Shown here: positions 23,863 through 32,389 of the stretch, piece by piece
How positions within the stretch are numbered: the first letter of the stretch is position 1
Layout of the letters: each line of letters begins with the position of its first letter
From: Sulfopaludibacter sp035606355
Lineage (GTDB): Bacteria; Acidobacteriota; Terriglobia; Bryobacterales; Bryobacteraceae
Direction of reading: 5' to 3'
Assembly: GCA_035606355.1 (NCBI GenBank)
Contig: DATNFO010000081.1
Location: 62,001-126,000, forward strand
Length of the DNA: 64,000 bases
Made by a program: the position numbers and the translations under genes
Notes under the pieces: model-generated
The model's database searches: none
What the model was told of the DNA's origin: nothing
What the model saw: only the letters and a program-made list of their open reading frames with translations

Positions 23863-25908
23863 ATGGCCTCCGGGTTTTGGAGCGCGCTCACCCGCTTCGA
23901 CCGTTCGAAAATTCATCCGCCCATCGCGCTGCGCAATTCGTGCGGCGTCCTCATCCCACTCGCTGTGGGCGTGGCGATCGGCCAGGCCGCCGGTGGGCTG
24001 ATCGCTTGCATCGGCGCGCTGAACGTCGCCTACTCCGACGGCGTAGATCCCTACGCCACGCGCGCCCGCCGCATGCTGGCTTCCAGCGTCTGCGGAGCGC
24101 TCGCTTTGTTTGCCGGCTGCGCGACCGGGCACAGCTATCCTCTGACGATCCTGCTCACCGCGCTCGCCGCCTTCCTCTCGGGCATGATGGTCGCGGTGAG
24201 CACGACCGCGACGGACATCGGCAACATCGCGCTCGTCACTTTGGTGGTGTTCTCGGCGCATCCGCTGCCGCCCGCGCAGGCAGCGCAGTCGGGTTTGCTG
24301 GGCCTCGCCGGCGGCCTGCTTCAGGCGCTGCTCGCACTGGCGCTCTGGCCCATCCATCCATACGCTCCGGAGCGCCGCGCGCTCGCGCACTTATACGCGG
24401 CGCTAGCGCACGCCGCCACTGAGCCGCCGCTGTCTTCGGAAGCACCGCCCGCTACGGCCGAAATCATCGCCGCGCAAACCGCGCTCACGGATTTGCGTAG
24501 CAGCCCCTCAATGGAAGCCGACCGCATCCTCGCGATGTTCAGCCAAGCTGAGCGAATCCGCCTCAGCATCGTAACCCTGCGCCGGTTGCGAGCCCGCCTC
24601 GCCCGCGATTTCGCCGCGGAAGATCAGGCTGCCGCCATCACGGATGCACTCGCCACCACCGCGCGCGATCTCGATTCCCTGGCGCGCGGCACAACTCCAT
24701 CGCCGCCGCAGTTCGCCAAAGTTGCCGATCCCGATGCTCAAGCCGAGCTCGACGCCCTCGCCGGTCAGCTTCGCGCCACCATCGATATGGCCGGCCATGC
24801 CACCGCGCACGGCGCCCGCGAGTTCGCCGCCATCGAACGCGCCCAGCCGTGGCGGCTGCGCGCCGAGAGTGTGCGCGCGGCCATCCAGGCGAATCTGGTG
24901 CTGAGCTCCGCGGCGTTCCGGCACGCGCTGCGGCTGACGGCCTGCACGGTCGCCGGAGAAATCGCCGCGTTCTGGCTGGGCTGGCTGCGGTCGTATTGGA
25001 TTCCTATGACCGCGGTCATCGTGCTGCGTCCCGACTTCACCGCCACATTCACGCGCGGCATTCTGCGCATCGCCGGAACGCTGCTCGGCCTCGCGTGCGC
25101 GACCGTGCTCTTCCACCTGCTGACGCCTCCGCTGGGTGTGCAGGTGGCGCTCATCTTCGCGCTCATGCTGCTGCTGCGTTGGTACGGCCCGGCGAACTAC
25201 GGAGTGTTCGTCATTGCTCTCAGCGGTCTGATCGTGCTGCTGCTCGCTCTCACCGGCGCGCCGCCGATGCAAGTGATCGCGGCCCGCGCCCGCGGAACGC
25301 TGCTCGGCGGAGCGATCGCGCTTCTCGGATACGCGGTCTGGCCGACTTGGGAGCGCGGCCTTGCAGGCAATACTTTAGCCGCGATGTTCGATGCTTACCG
25401 CGACTATTTCGCCGCGATTGCCCGCACATACATCGAGGCCGGCGGCGCGGTGACCGCGGAGTTGGAGCGAGCCCGTCAAAAATCGCGGCTCGCGCGTTCC
25501 AACGCCGAAGCATCGGCCGGAAGACTGCGCAGCGAACCGGGCGTGCCCGACGAACGCCTCCGCGCCATCGACGCGCTGCTGGCGAACTCGCACCGTTTCG
25601 TGCGAGCTGTGATGTCGCTCGAATCGGGCATCGCACGAAGCCGCCCGGCGCCCGCGCGTCCAGCCTTCCGCAAGTTCGCGCAAGACGTAGAGCAAACGCT
25701 GGAAGCCATGGCATCCACCCTCCGGGGAAGCTCTCCCGACGCCTCGAAACTCCCCGACCTCCGCCGCGGCCACACCGAACTCATCGCCTCCGGAGACGCC
25801 GCAATCGAACGCTACGCCCTGGTCAACGTAGAATCCGACCGAATCGTAAATACCCTGAACACGCTGGCCCAACTCGCTGGCAACGTTACCAAACCGCTTG
25901 CAAGTTAA
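23863..25908 (+). CDS. FUSC-family inner-membrane protein
   Basis: This 681-residue protein has two blocks of about six helices, one near residues 20-160 and the other near 350-510, with a soluble helical stretch between. IHPPIALRNSCGVLIPLAVG opens the first FUSC domain. LRSYWIPMTAVIVLRPDFTAT and TRGILRIAGTLLG open the second and are the fusaric-acid-resistance motif. The role is probably efflux of aromatic acids, as for PET/AaeB proteins. The start ATG lies 2 nt after the dipeptidase stop, so they are probably cotranscribed. Confidence 0.85.
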   Translation: MASGFWSALTRFDRSKIHPPIALRNSCGVLIPLAVGVAIGQAAGGLIACIGALNVAYSDGVDPYATRARRMLASSVCGALALFAGCATGHSYPLTILLTALAAFLSGMMVAVSTTATDIGNIALVTLVVFSAHPLPPAQAAQSGLLGLAGGLLQALLALALWPIHPYAPERRALAHLYAALAHAATEPPLSSEAPPATAEIIAAQTALTDLRSSPSMEADRILAMFSQAERIRLSIVTLRRLRARLARDFAAEDQAAAITDALATTARDLDSLARGTTPSPPQFAKVADPDAQAELDALAGQLRATIDMAGHATAHGAREFAAIERAQPWRLRAESVRAAIQANLVLSSAAFRHALRLTACTVAGEIAAFWLGWLRSYWIPMTAVIVLRPDFTATFTRGILRIAGTLLGLACATVLFHLLTPPLGVQVALIFALMLLLRWYGPANYGVFVIALSGLIVLLLALTGAPPMQVIAARARGTLLGGAIALLGYAVWPTWERGLAGNTLAAMFDAYRDYFAAIARTYIEAGGAVTAELERARQKSRLARSNAEASAGRLRSEPGVPDERLRAIDALLANSHRFVRAVMSLESGIARSRPAPARPAFRKFAQDVEQTLEAMASTLRGSSPDASKLPDLRRGHTELIASGDAAIERYALVNVESDRIVNTLNTLAQLAGNVTKPLAS

Positions 25909-25937
25909 CCACGACCGTAGTAGAGTCGATGACATAA

Positions 25938-26315
25938 GTGGTCGCCAAGCTAACCAAGCCGGAGATTCAAATCATGGAAATCCTCTGGAACAAAGGACCA
26001 TGTTCCATCCGCGAGATCCATGACTCCCTCCCTGCAAAGAAAAAGCTCGCGTACACCACCGTACAAACCATGGTCTACCGGCTGGAAATCAAAAAGTCAG
26101 TCCGCCGGGTCAAGAAAATAGCCACTGCGTTCATCTTCGAAGCCGCTGTCTCCCGCGAAGGCGCGCAGCGACGCCTCGTTGACGAACTTCTAGCCTTGTT
26201 CGGAGGCCGAAGCCGCCCCATCATGGCTCACCTCGTCGATTCCGGAGCGCTCACGCTCGACGACGTCCGCGAAGCCGAAAAGGATCTCCGCGCACGCGCA
26301 AAGAAGGGCAAATGA
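25938..26315 (+). CDS. BlaI/MecI/CopY-type repressor
   Basis: The 125-residue protein is a winged-helix repressor. KPEIQIMEILWNKGPCSIREI forms the first helices and KLAYTTVQTMVYRLEIK is the recognition helix and wing. A short dimerisation helix follows (LVDELLALFGG). In the paradigm the partner M56 protease inactivates the repressor. Here the partner is the next gene, whose ATG overlaps this stop (ATGA). The start is a GTG at 25938. I see no clear operator in the 29 bp upstream. Confidence 0.9.
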   Translation: MVAKLTKPEIQIMEILWNKGPCSIREIHDSLPAKKKLAYTTVQTMVYRLEIKKSVRRVKKIATAFIFEAAVSREGAQRRLVDELLALFGGRSRPIMAHLVDSGALTLDDVREAEKDLRARAKKGK

Positions 26316-28009
26316 ATCCAGCTTATTTGCGGCCCATTGCCATCCACCTCGTCCAATCGACACTCTTCGCCGCCGCCGCGGCGCTGCTGACCCTCGCTCT
26401 CCGCAACAATCGCGCACGCATCCGCCACACCATCTGGCTGATCGCCTCGTGTAAGTTTCTAATCCCGATCTCGGCGCTCATCGCCTTCGGCAGCCAATTC
26501 GCGCCCGCGCAACCTCCCCAAAAGCCGCCGGCGACCCTCACCGTAGCGACGCAGCAGGCTGCCGAATCATTCACCATCTTCCAGCCGCCGCCACCGCTCG
26601 CCAGCACGTCCGCCAGCCCTATCCCCAATCTCCTCCTCGCCATCTGGGGATGCGGATTCGCTACAATCGGCCTCTCCTGGTACCTCCGCTGGCTCCGAAT
26701 TCGCGCAACCGTTCAAAACGCGGCGCCCCTCGATCTCCCACTCCCCATTCCCGCAAAGTCCTCGCCCGCCGTGCGCGAACCCAGCGTGTTCGGAGTCTTT
26801 CGCCCAGTGCTGCTGTTGCCCGAAGGCATCCTCCGCCGCCTGACCCGCAGCCAGTTGCAAGCGGTCATCGCGCATGAGCTGTGCCACGCCCGCTACGGCG
26901 ATAACCTCTCCGCTTCGCTCCACATGTTCGTGGAAACGGTCTTCTGGTTCCATCCCCTCGTGTGGTGGCTCGGCAAGCGCATGATCGCCGAACGCGAGCA
27001 AGCCTGCGACGAAGACGTCCTCGCCCGCGGCAATGATCCCGATGCCTACGCGCAAGCCATCCTCAACGTCTGCCGCTTCTGCCTCGAAGCCCCGCTCCCG
27101 TTCGCCAGCGGCATCGGCGGTTCGGACCTGCGTCGCCGCATTGCCGCCATCCTCACTCCCCGCGGCGTCCTCCGCCTGCACCCGCTGAAGAAACTCACGC
27201 TCGCCGCACTGGCCGTCGCCGCCGTCACCGGCCCGCTCGCCATCGGCCTCGCGCAGCAGCCTCCCGCCCCGATGTCCTTCGACGTCGTCTCCGTCAAACC
27301 CTACCCGGGCTATCCCTCGAAGTTTGACATGCAGCGGTCCGGCGGCCGCATCCGGTGGACTGCCACAATCATGTCGATGGTGATGTACGCCTACCGCATC
27401 CAGGCCTTCCAGGAAACCGGAATGGCGCACGTCCCCTATGACTTCTTCGCCGTCGATGCCGAAACCACTCCCGGCGCTACCGATGACCAGGTCCGCCTCA
27501 TGTTTCAGTCGCTCCTCGCCGCCCGCTTCAAATTCCAGGCTCATCGCGAAACGCGCCAGCTTGCCGGTTACACTCTCGCTCCCGCGAAAGGCGGCGTCAA
27601 GATCCAACCGACCCCGCCCGATGCTCCTCCAGCCCCGCTGCCCGAGTGGTTCGCCAAAGGCAAAGAGGCAATGTCCAAAGCCATTGAAGGCAAAATCATC
27701 GCCTCCATGGAAGGCAGAGGCATCACCGCCATAACCGCGCGCCGCACCACCATCGCACAGCTCGTCCAAACTCTCGAAGACCAACTCCGCGCCCCTGTGC
27801 TTGACCGCACAGGACTCACCGGGCAATATTACTTCGGCTTCAAATGCGCCCGCGTGGACGCTCCGCCGGAAGCCGATGCGGATCCCGTCACCGCGCCGAC
27901 TCTCTTCGCCGCCCTCCGGCAATCGCTCGGCCTGCAACTGGACAAGCAAACCGTCCCCGTCGACATGCTCATCGTCGACCACGTAGACAACACGCCGACA
28001 GGAAATTAA
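26312..28009 (+). CDS. BlaR1-type M56 metallopeptidase fused to a TIGR03435 domain
   Basis: The 565-residue protein starts with two to three membrane helices (LVQSTLFAAAAALLTLAL, TIWLIASCKFLIPISALIAF, LLLAIWGCGFATIGLSWYL). A BlaR1-like cytosolic zinc peptidase follows with AVIAHELCHARYGDN (H188, E189, H192), then EREQACDEDVLARG. From residue 321 (MSFDVVSVKPYPGYP) the sequence becomes a TIGR03435 domain, which is expanded in Solibacter. It is exported by the helix just before it, where classical BlaR1 has its penicillin sensor. With the coupled repressor it forms a two-gene signalling pair with an unknown signal. Two CCGG-rich hairpins follow the stop. Confidence 0.9.
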   Translation: MNPAYLRPIAIHLVQSTLFAAAAALLTLALRNNRARIRHTIWLIASCKFLIPISALIAFGSQFAPAQPPQKPPATLTVATQQAAESFTIFQPPPPLASTSASPIPNLLLAIWGCGFATIGLSWYLRWLRIRATVQNAAPLDLPLPIPAKSSPAVREPSVFGVFRPVLLLPEGILRRLTRSQLQAVIAHELCHARYGDNLSASLHMFVETVFWFHPLVWWLGKRMIAEREQACDEDVLARGNDPDAYAQAILNVCRFCLEAPLPFASGIGGSDLRRRIAAILTPRGVLRLHPLKKLTLAALAVAAVTGPLAIGLAQQPPAPMSFDVVSVKPYPGYPSKFDMQRSGGRIRWTATIMSMVMYAYRIQAFQETGMAHVPYDFFAVDAETTPGATDDQVRLMFQSLLAARFKFQAHRETRQLAGYTLAPAKGGVKIQPTPPDAPPAPLPEWFAKGKEAMSKAIEGKIIASMEGRGITAITARRTTIAQLVQTLEDQLRAPVLDRTGLTGQYYFGFKCARVDAPPEADADPVTAPTLFAALRQSLGLQLDKQTVPVDMLIVDHVDNTPTGN

Positions 28010-28013
28010 GTAC

Positions 28014-28054
28014 GTACCGGCCTCCCGGCCGGTACGAGTCGCGCTGAGCGCGAC
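28014..28054. repeat. REP-like double hairpin, copy A
   Basis: Two perfect hairpins in tandem: arms GTACCGGCC/GGCCGGTAC with loop TCCC (28014-28035), then GTCGCGC/GCGCGAC with loop TGA (28038-28054). Copy B at 32336-32376 differs at only three positions. It starts 5 nt after the BlaR1-like stop, so it may also act as a transcription terminator or mRNA stabiliser. Confidence 0.75.
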
Positions 28055-28087
28055 CGGCACGTTCCTATTGCGGCGAGTTCGCCTTAA

Positions 28088-28107
28088 GGCCGGTCAGGAG
28101 ACCGGCC
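28088..28107. repeat. CCGG-rich hairpin
   Basis: GGCCGGTC and GACCGGCC are perfect 8-bp arms around AGGA. It lies 21 nt upstream of the -10 element of the next gene and belongs to the same CCGG-rich family as 28014-28054 and 45182-45199. Confidence 0.6.
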
Positions 28108-28139
28108 GTTACCGTCTTCAAGTGTGCTAAATTTCTAGC

Positions 28140-29222
28140 ATGCAGAGACTGCATGTCAGCCTCGCCCTGACCATCGCCACGCTGGCAGGCTGCGCACACG
28201 CGCCGATGACCTACCGCCTGACCAATGAAGGCACGCGGCCCCTACTCGTCCCTCCCGGCGTTCTTCACCCGGAACTGGCCAAGCGCACGTTCGTCGCGCC
28301 CGTGAAGGCCGGACCGGCCAAATGCTCCCTTCCCGCCGATGCCATCGCTCTCGACCGCCGGGGCAACAAGGTCCGGCTCACCGTCTCCCGGTCTGCCCTC
28401 CGCGAAAAACCCGCGGCGTGGCTCGCTACGTGGGCCGGCGAGGCCGAATCCCGCGGCTGCATTGTCCCCGGCGCAGCCCGCGACCTCGTCTCCGCCGTTA
28501 TTGACCGCGTCCCGCTGGACCCCGTCGTCTCCTTCCGTCTCCTCCACGCCAGTAACCCCAAGGCGGGCTACATGGATCTAGGTCCCGGCAGCGCGCTCGA
28601 AGTCGTCGCGCCCATCATGGATACCGGTCCCACGCCGGCCGATACTCAAACTATCTCCGGCAGTGGCAACAGCATCAATGTGGAGATCCGCGCCGCATCC
28701 ATCCGCGGTATCGAAACTACCGACTACACCGTTCGCCAGAAGCCCGGCGGCGGCTATACCATGACGCCCCTGCGCGTCGAACGGCGCATCGGCGGAGCCC
28801 CTGAACCTGCCGCGGAGCCCATCAACGACTACCTGAAGTTTCCGCCCTCAGCCGCCTTTTTCCGCCTCGTGTACAAGGCTGACGACAACGGCGTCACGGC
28901 GGTCGTGGTAGGAGCGCCAACCCACGGCCAACTGGAACTCGCCGACTGCGGCAAGGGCGCGACTTGCGTCACCATGCCGAAATCCACCGGCATCAATCCG
29001 GTCATCTCCATCACTGTCAACGGCAATCCCGTGACGATGGGAATCGGCATGACTGTGCGCAACGCCCTCACGAAATCCGGCGTTCGTGAGCCCGTCCAAA
29101 TACTTCCAAAGCTGCGCGTATCGAAACTCTACCAGGGCCGGCTGGTCCCCGTGGATTTCGTGCGCGCCAGCGAGTCCATTCTGGACCTTCGCCTCTTCGG
29201 AGGCGAGTCCATCAGCTTCTGA
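28140..29222 (+). CDS. Lipoprotein, hypothetical
   Basis: The 360-residue protein has a lipobox (TLAGCAH) after a short signal sequence, so it is probably anchored in a membrane. The rest is beta-rich with four Cys beyond the lipobox (KCSLPAD, SRGCIVPG, ADCGKGATCV), the last two close together. No family recognised. TAAATT ends 6 nt before the ATG, which fits a leaderless start. It lies downstream of two hairpins and convergent to the next gene. Confidence 0.7.
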   Translation: MQRLHVSLALTIATLAGCAHAPMTYRLTNEGTRPLLVPPGVLHPELAKRTFVAPVKAGPAKCSLPADAIALDRRGNKVRLTVSRSALREKPAAWLATWAGEAESRGCIVPGAARDLVSAVIDRVPLDPVVSFRLLHASNPKAGYMDLGPGSALEVVAPIMDTGPTPADTQTISGSGNSINVEIRAASIRGIETTDYTVRQKPGGGYTMTPLRVERRIGGAPEPAAEPINDYLKFPPSAAFFRLVYKADDNGVTAVVVGAPTHGQLELADCGKGATCVTMPKSTGINPVISITVNGNPVTMGIGMTVRNALTKSGVREPVQILPKLRVSKLYQGRLVPVDFVRASESILDLRLFGGESISF

Positions 29223-29242
29223 TTGGGCACGGCTTCAGGCAG

Positions 29243-29794
29243 TTACCGCCCGATCAGAACCTCCACGCCCTTGGGTTCCACGTTCAGTCGGTCCACCCGG
29301 TGCCCAAGCTCGAAGGGCCGCCCCACCTTGGCATCCGGATACAGCGGAAGCAGGCAGTTCTGAATGAGAAAATCCAGCGTTCCGCCGTCGATCTCCACGC
29401 CCGAAATCTCCACCCGCTGCACGTCCACCCGCGCGCTCCCGCCTGCCGACTGGATCTTCGCCGTCACGCTCACCGGATGCTCGCCCGATAAGAACTTCGA
29501 CATCAGCCATCCCGGCGGATGCCCTTGCGCCCGCCTCACCTTTGCGAAATCCACCAGGGCTGTGCCGGTCGCGACGCCCGGCGCAGTTACTTCAACCCGC
29601 GCATTCCTCACGCCATCGGGGACCTCGCGCGCGATGTAGGCGTTCACTTCCCGCGCCGACATCTCCACCGTGGACCCCGGCCGCAACTGGTCGGCCTCAA
29701 TCTGGTCGAGCTTGCGCTTGAAATTGTCGTAGTCGCCGGCCGCCGTCGCCAGGAGCGCGGTCACCGAGAGAGCGCACAGGAATCGCTTGGACAT
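29243..29794 (-). CDS. Secreted protein, LmeA/DUF2993-like
   Basis: The 183-residue product begins with a signal peptide (RFLCALSVTALLATAAG). Its beta-rich body has SAREVNAYIAREVPDGVRNA and VTAKIQSAGGSARVDVQRVE. This pattern of long amphipathic strands with an early 'xxxEVNAYI' block resembles lipid-binding DUF2993/LmeA-like proteins. The assignment is tentative. It is divergent from the next gene, with 152 bp between starts. Confidence 0.6.
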   Translation of the reverse strand: MSKRFLCALSVTALLATAAGDYDNFKRKLDQIEADQLRPGSTVEMSAREVNAYIAREVPDGVRNARVEVTAPGVATGTALVDFAKVRRAQGHPPGWLMSKFLSGEHPVSVTAKIQSAGGSARVDVQRVEISGVEIDGGTLDFLIQNCLLPLYPDAKVGRPFELGHRVDRLNVEPKGVEVLIGR

Positions 29795-29946
29795 CTGGTA
29801 CTTAGACGGGCGGAAATGGGTGTGGCGTTGCGCCTTTTCGCGCAGGGGCGGCGCAATATCCGGGGAGGACCTCCGGCATTTGAACGATTTCCGTCGTTTT
29901 TCAGTTTGGCCAATGGCGTGCTTATTTCTGAAATTCGGAGGCGATT

Positions 29947-30510
29947 ATGCCGCTTCATACCATTGCCCTGCTCCTGCTGGCGGTTCTTTTGGGAGCCGCC
30001 GGATTGCGGATGATCCGTCTATATGTGAAGTACGCCGGCCCCCGCGCGGTAACCTGCCCCGAAACCCGGGCCCATGCCGCCGTCACACTCCAGCGGGGGG
30101 CCACGATCCGCACTGGCCTCCTCGGAACTCCCAATCTCGAACTCGGCGCCTGCAGCCGCTGGCCGGAGCGCGCAGGGTGCGGCCAGGAATGCACCGCCGA
30201 AATCGCCGCCGACCCCGAAGCGTCGCTGGCGCGCATCATCGCCGGCCGGTGGTTCGAGGGAAAGAAGTGCATCACCTGCAACCTGGAGTTCCACAAAATT
30301 GAGTGGCAGGTCGCCAAACCCGCGCTGGTTTTAGCCGATAAGAGTTGCGTGGAATGGGACCGCGTGCCGGTTGATAAACTTCCGGAAGCTCTAGCTGACG
30401 CGCTGCCGCTTTGCTGCACCTGTTTCCTCGCGTCCAAAATGGTGGCCGAACGGCCGGACCTGGTCCTGAAACGGCCAGCCTTCCCGAAGAGCGGGTCCCG
30501 CGAGGTGTAG
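29947..30510 (+). CDS. Cys-rich protein with one N-terminal TM helix
   Basis: This 187-residue protein starts with a membrane helix (HTIALLLLAVLLGAAGLRM). A soluble domain follows with eight Cys in pairs: one in VTCPET, one in LGACSRWPERAGCGQECT, CITCNLEF and PLCCTCFLAS. The pairs CxxC and CxxxC suggest metal or disulfide use. Homologous hypothetical proteins with the SRWPE..CGQEC block occur in soil acidobacteria, to my recollection. The ribosome site GGAGG precedes ATG 29947. The next gene starts 1 nt after its stop. Confidence 0.65.
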   Translation: MPLHTIALLLLAVLLGAAGLRMIRLYVKYAGPRAVTCPETRAHAAVTLQRGATIRTGLLGTPNLELGACSRWPERAGCGQECTAEIAADPEASLARIIAGRWFEGKKCITCNLEFHKIEWQVAKPALVLADKSCVEWDRVPVDKLPEALADALPLCCTCFLASKMVAERPDLVLKRPAFPKSGSREV

Positions 30511-30511
30511 C

Positions 30512-31063
30512 GTGAAGTTCTGGTTGCTGCTTTCCGTTTTGCCCGCGTTCGCCGGGCAGCCGCGGCCGGTGTCGCCGGTCGTCCTCTACACCGATTTCGA
30601 ACAAGCTCCTCCAGCCGGCGTATTAAACGGACTTCAGGAAGAGTTGACCAATCTCATGTACCCGCTCGGCTACGAATTCTCCTGGCGCGCGCTGGCGGAC
30701 GTGCATGGCACGGAACCCGTGCCGGAATTGGCAGTGGTCCACTTCAAGGGCCGGTGCAACCTCGATACTTTCTCAGGGCACGGCAGAACTGCCGGCCCGC
30801 TCGGGTGGACTCACGTGAGCGACGGAGCGATTTTGCCGTTTAGCGACGTCGATTGCAACGGCATTCGCGAATTCCTGTCCGATGGACTGACCGGCCTCCG
30901 TGCGGATGAGCGCGAAAGCGCCTTCGGACGGGCGCTGGGACGGGTTCTGGCGCACGAGCTCTATCACGTTTTCATGAGGACGGCGCATCACGCCGCGCGC
31001 GGTGTCGCCAAGCCGGCCTACAGCATCGCGGATCTTCTAGGCACCGAATTTAAGTTTGAGTAA
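30512..31063 (+). CDS. Secreted HExxH-type metalloprotease-like protein
   Basis: The 183-residue product has a signal peptide (KFWLLLSVLPAFA) and a late zinc motif LAHELYHVFMRTAHH (H148, E149, H152) flanked by the pattern of gluzincin-like proteases. The N-terminal half is beta-rich with VLYTDFEQAP. Length is short for a peptidase domain. The start is a GTG 1 nt after the upstream stop, so it is translated with the Cys-rich protein. Its 3' end overlaps the convergent MFS gene by 14 bp. No substrate predicted. Confidence 0.65.
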   Translation: MKFWLLLSVLPAFAGQPRPVSPVVLYTDFEQAPPAGVLNGLQEELTNLMYPLGYEFSWRALADVHGTEPVPELAVVHFKGRCNLDTFSGHGRTAGPLGWTHVSDGAILPFSDVDCNGIREFLSDGLTGLRADERESAFGRALGRVLAHELYHVFMRTAHHAARGVAKPAYSIADLLGTEFKFE

Positions 31064-32309
31064 GCGTCGGCGGAGCCTGCTCTAGAATCAAGCGCCGCGC
31101 GTGATCGCGAATCTTCGGCAGGAAACCGCGGAAGACGAGCGCTGCCGCCACGCAAATCACACCGCCCAGCGCCACCGTCACCGGCGCCCCGAGCCGGTCC
31201 GCCGACCAACCTGCCAGCAGCGATCCGATCGGGCCCATCCCCATCAACATCATCGAATAGACGCTCATCACGCGTCCGCGCAGCCGGTCCGGCACCATGC
31301 TCTGGATCAAGGTATTCGAGGAACCCATCTCGATCATCATGGTGAAACCTACCGGAACCAGAATCGCGATTGACAGCCAATAGATCCGCGAGAAGGCGAA
31401 CGCCACAAGCGTGCAGCCGAATCCGATTGCCGAAACCGCGACCCACATGCCGAGCCCCTTCAGATCTTCGCGGCTGGCGAGCAGCAAAGCGCCGATCAGC
31501 GCACCGACGCCCGTAGCGCCCATCAACCAGCCGAGCGCCGCCGCGCCGCCGTGCAGAATATGGTCGGCGAAAATCGGCATCAGCACCGTGTATGGCATTC
31601 CGGTGAGGCTGACGATTCCGAGCAGCATCAGCAAGGCATGAATCGGAATATTCTGTACCACGTACCGGAAGCCTTCCACTATATGAGCGATCGGCGAACC
31701 GGGCTGATCCAGATATTCATGGCGCGTCACCCGCATCGCCGCCAACCCGCCGATCACCGCGATGTAGCTCAGGCCGTTCGCCAGAAAACACCAGCCTTCG
31801 CCGATCGTGGCCACCAGAATTCCCGCGACCGCCGGACCCACGACGCGCGATGCATTGAACATCGAAGAGTTCAGTGCGATGGCGTTCATCAAATCCGCGC
31901 GCCCGACCATATCTACGATGAAGGCTTGCCGCGCTGGAATATCGAAGGCGTTCACCGCGCCCAATAGCGCGGAGAGCACGAAAATGTGCCAGATCTGCAC
32001 CGTGCCGGTTAACGTCAGGATCGCCAGCGCGAACGCGAGAATCATGCTCGATGCCTGCGTCGCGATCACCACATGCCGGCGGCTGTAGCGATCGGCCACG
32101 ATCCCTCCGAGCGGCGATAGCAGAAAGATCGGGATCTGTGAGGCGAAGCCGATGCCGCCCAGCAGCAACGAGGACTTCGTACGGTCATAGACCAGCCAGG
32201 ACTGCGCTACGGTCTGCATCCAAGTGCCTATGAGCGAGATGAGTTGGCCGCCGAAAAAAAGTTGGAAATTGCGATATTGCAGCGCGCGAAGCGTCGCGGG
32301 GAGTCGCAT
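31050..32309 (-). CDS. MFS exporter (EntS/MFS_3 type)
   Basis: The 419-residue protein has 12 helices and the MFS_3 opening LRALQYRNFQLFFGGQLISL, followed by IGTWMQTVAQSWLVYD. The motif GGIVADRYSRRHVVI lies between helices 2 and 3. The closest relatives export siderophores or drugs; the substrate is not readable. TAGAAT (32323-32318) ends 8 nt before the ATG, so the transcript is probably leaderless. A double hairpin (copy B) separates it from the ADOP gene. Confidence 0.88.
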   Translation of the reverse strand: MRLPATLRALQYRNFQLFFGGQLISLIGTWMQTVAQSWLVYDRTKSSLLLGGIGFASQIPIFLLSPLGGIVADRYSRRHVVIATQASSMILAFALAILTLTGTVQIWHIFVLSALLGAVNAFDIPARQAFIVDMVGRADLMNAIALNSSMFNASRVVGPAVAGILVATIGEGWCFLANGLSYIAVIGGLAAMRVTRHEYLDQPGSPIAHIVEGFRYVVQNIPIHALLMLLGIVSLTGMPYTVLMPIFADHILHGGAAALGWLMGATGVGALIGALLLASREDLKGLGMWVAVSAIGFGCTLVAFAFSRIYWLSIAILVPVGFTMMIEMGSSNTLIQSMVPDRLRGRVMSVYSMMLMGMGPIGSLLAGWSADRLGAPVTVALGGVICVAAALVFRGFLPKIRDHARRLILEQAPPTLTQT

Positions 32310-32317
32310 CTACTTAC

Positions 32318-32323
32318 ATTCTA
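32318..32323 (-). promoter_or_regulatory. -10 element TAGAAT, leaderless MFS start
   Basis: TAGAAT ends 8 nt before the minus-strand ATG at 32309, with no ribosome site between. It lies just before REP-like copy B on the opposite side. Confidence 0.5.
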
Positions 32324-32335
32324 AAGCTGAGGTAA

Positions 32336-32376
32336 GTACCGGCCTCCCGGCCGGTACAAGTCGCGCTCCGCGCGAC
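32336..32376. repeat. REP-like double hairpin, copy B
   Basis: The same 22-bp hairpin as copy A (GTACCGGCC, TCCC loop, GGCCGGTAC at 32336-32357) is followed by AA and then GTCGCGC-TCC-GCGCGAC (32360-32376). It sits between the stop of the ADOP gene (32390) and the -10 of the MFS gene. A terminator function for ADOP is possible. Confidence 0.75.
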
Positions 32377-32389
32377 TGCTCGCAACCGG

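Noticed and set aside
26567..28060. Minus-strand 497-codon ORF opposite the BlaR1-type gene
   Set aside because: Rich in Glu, Gly and Asp with no domain, antisense to zinc-peptidase and TIGR03435 motifs.
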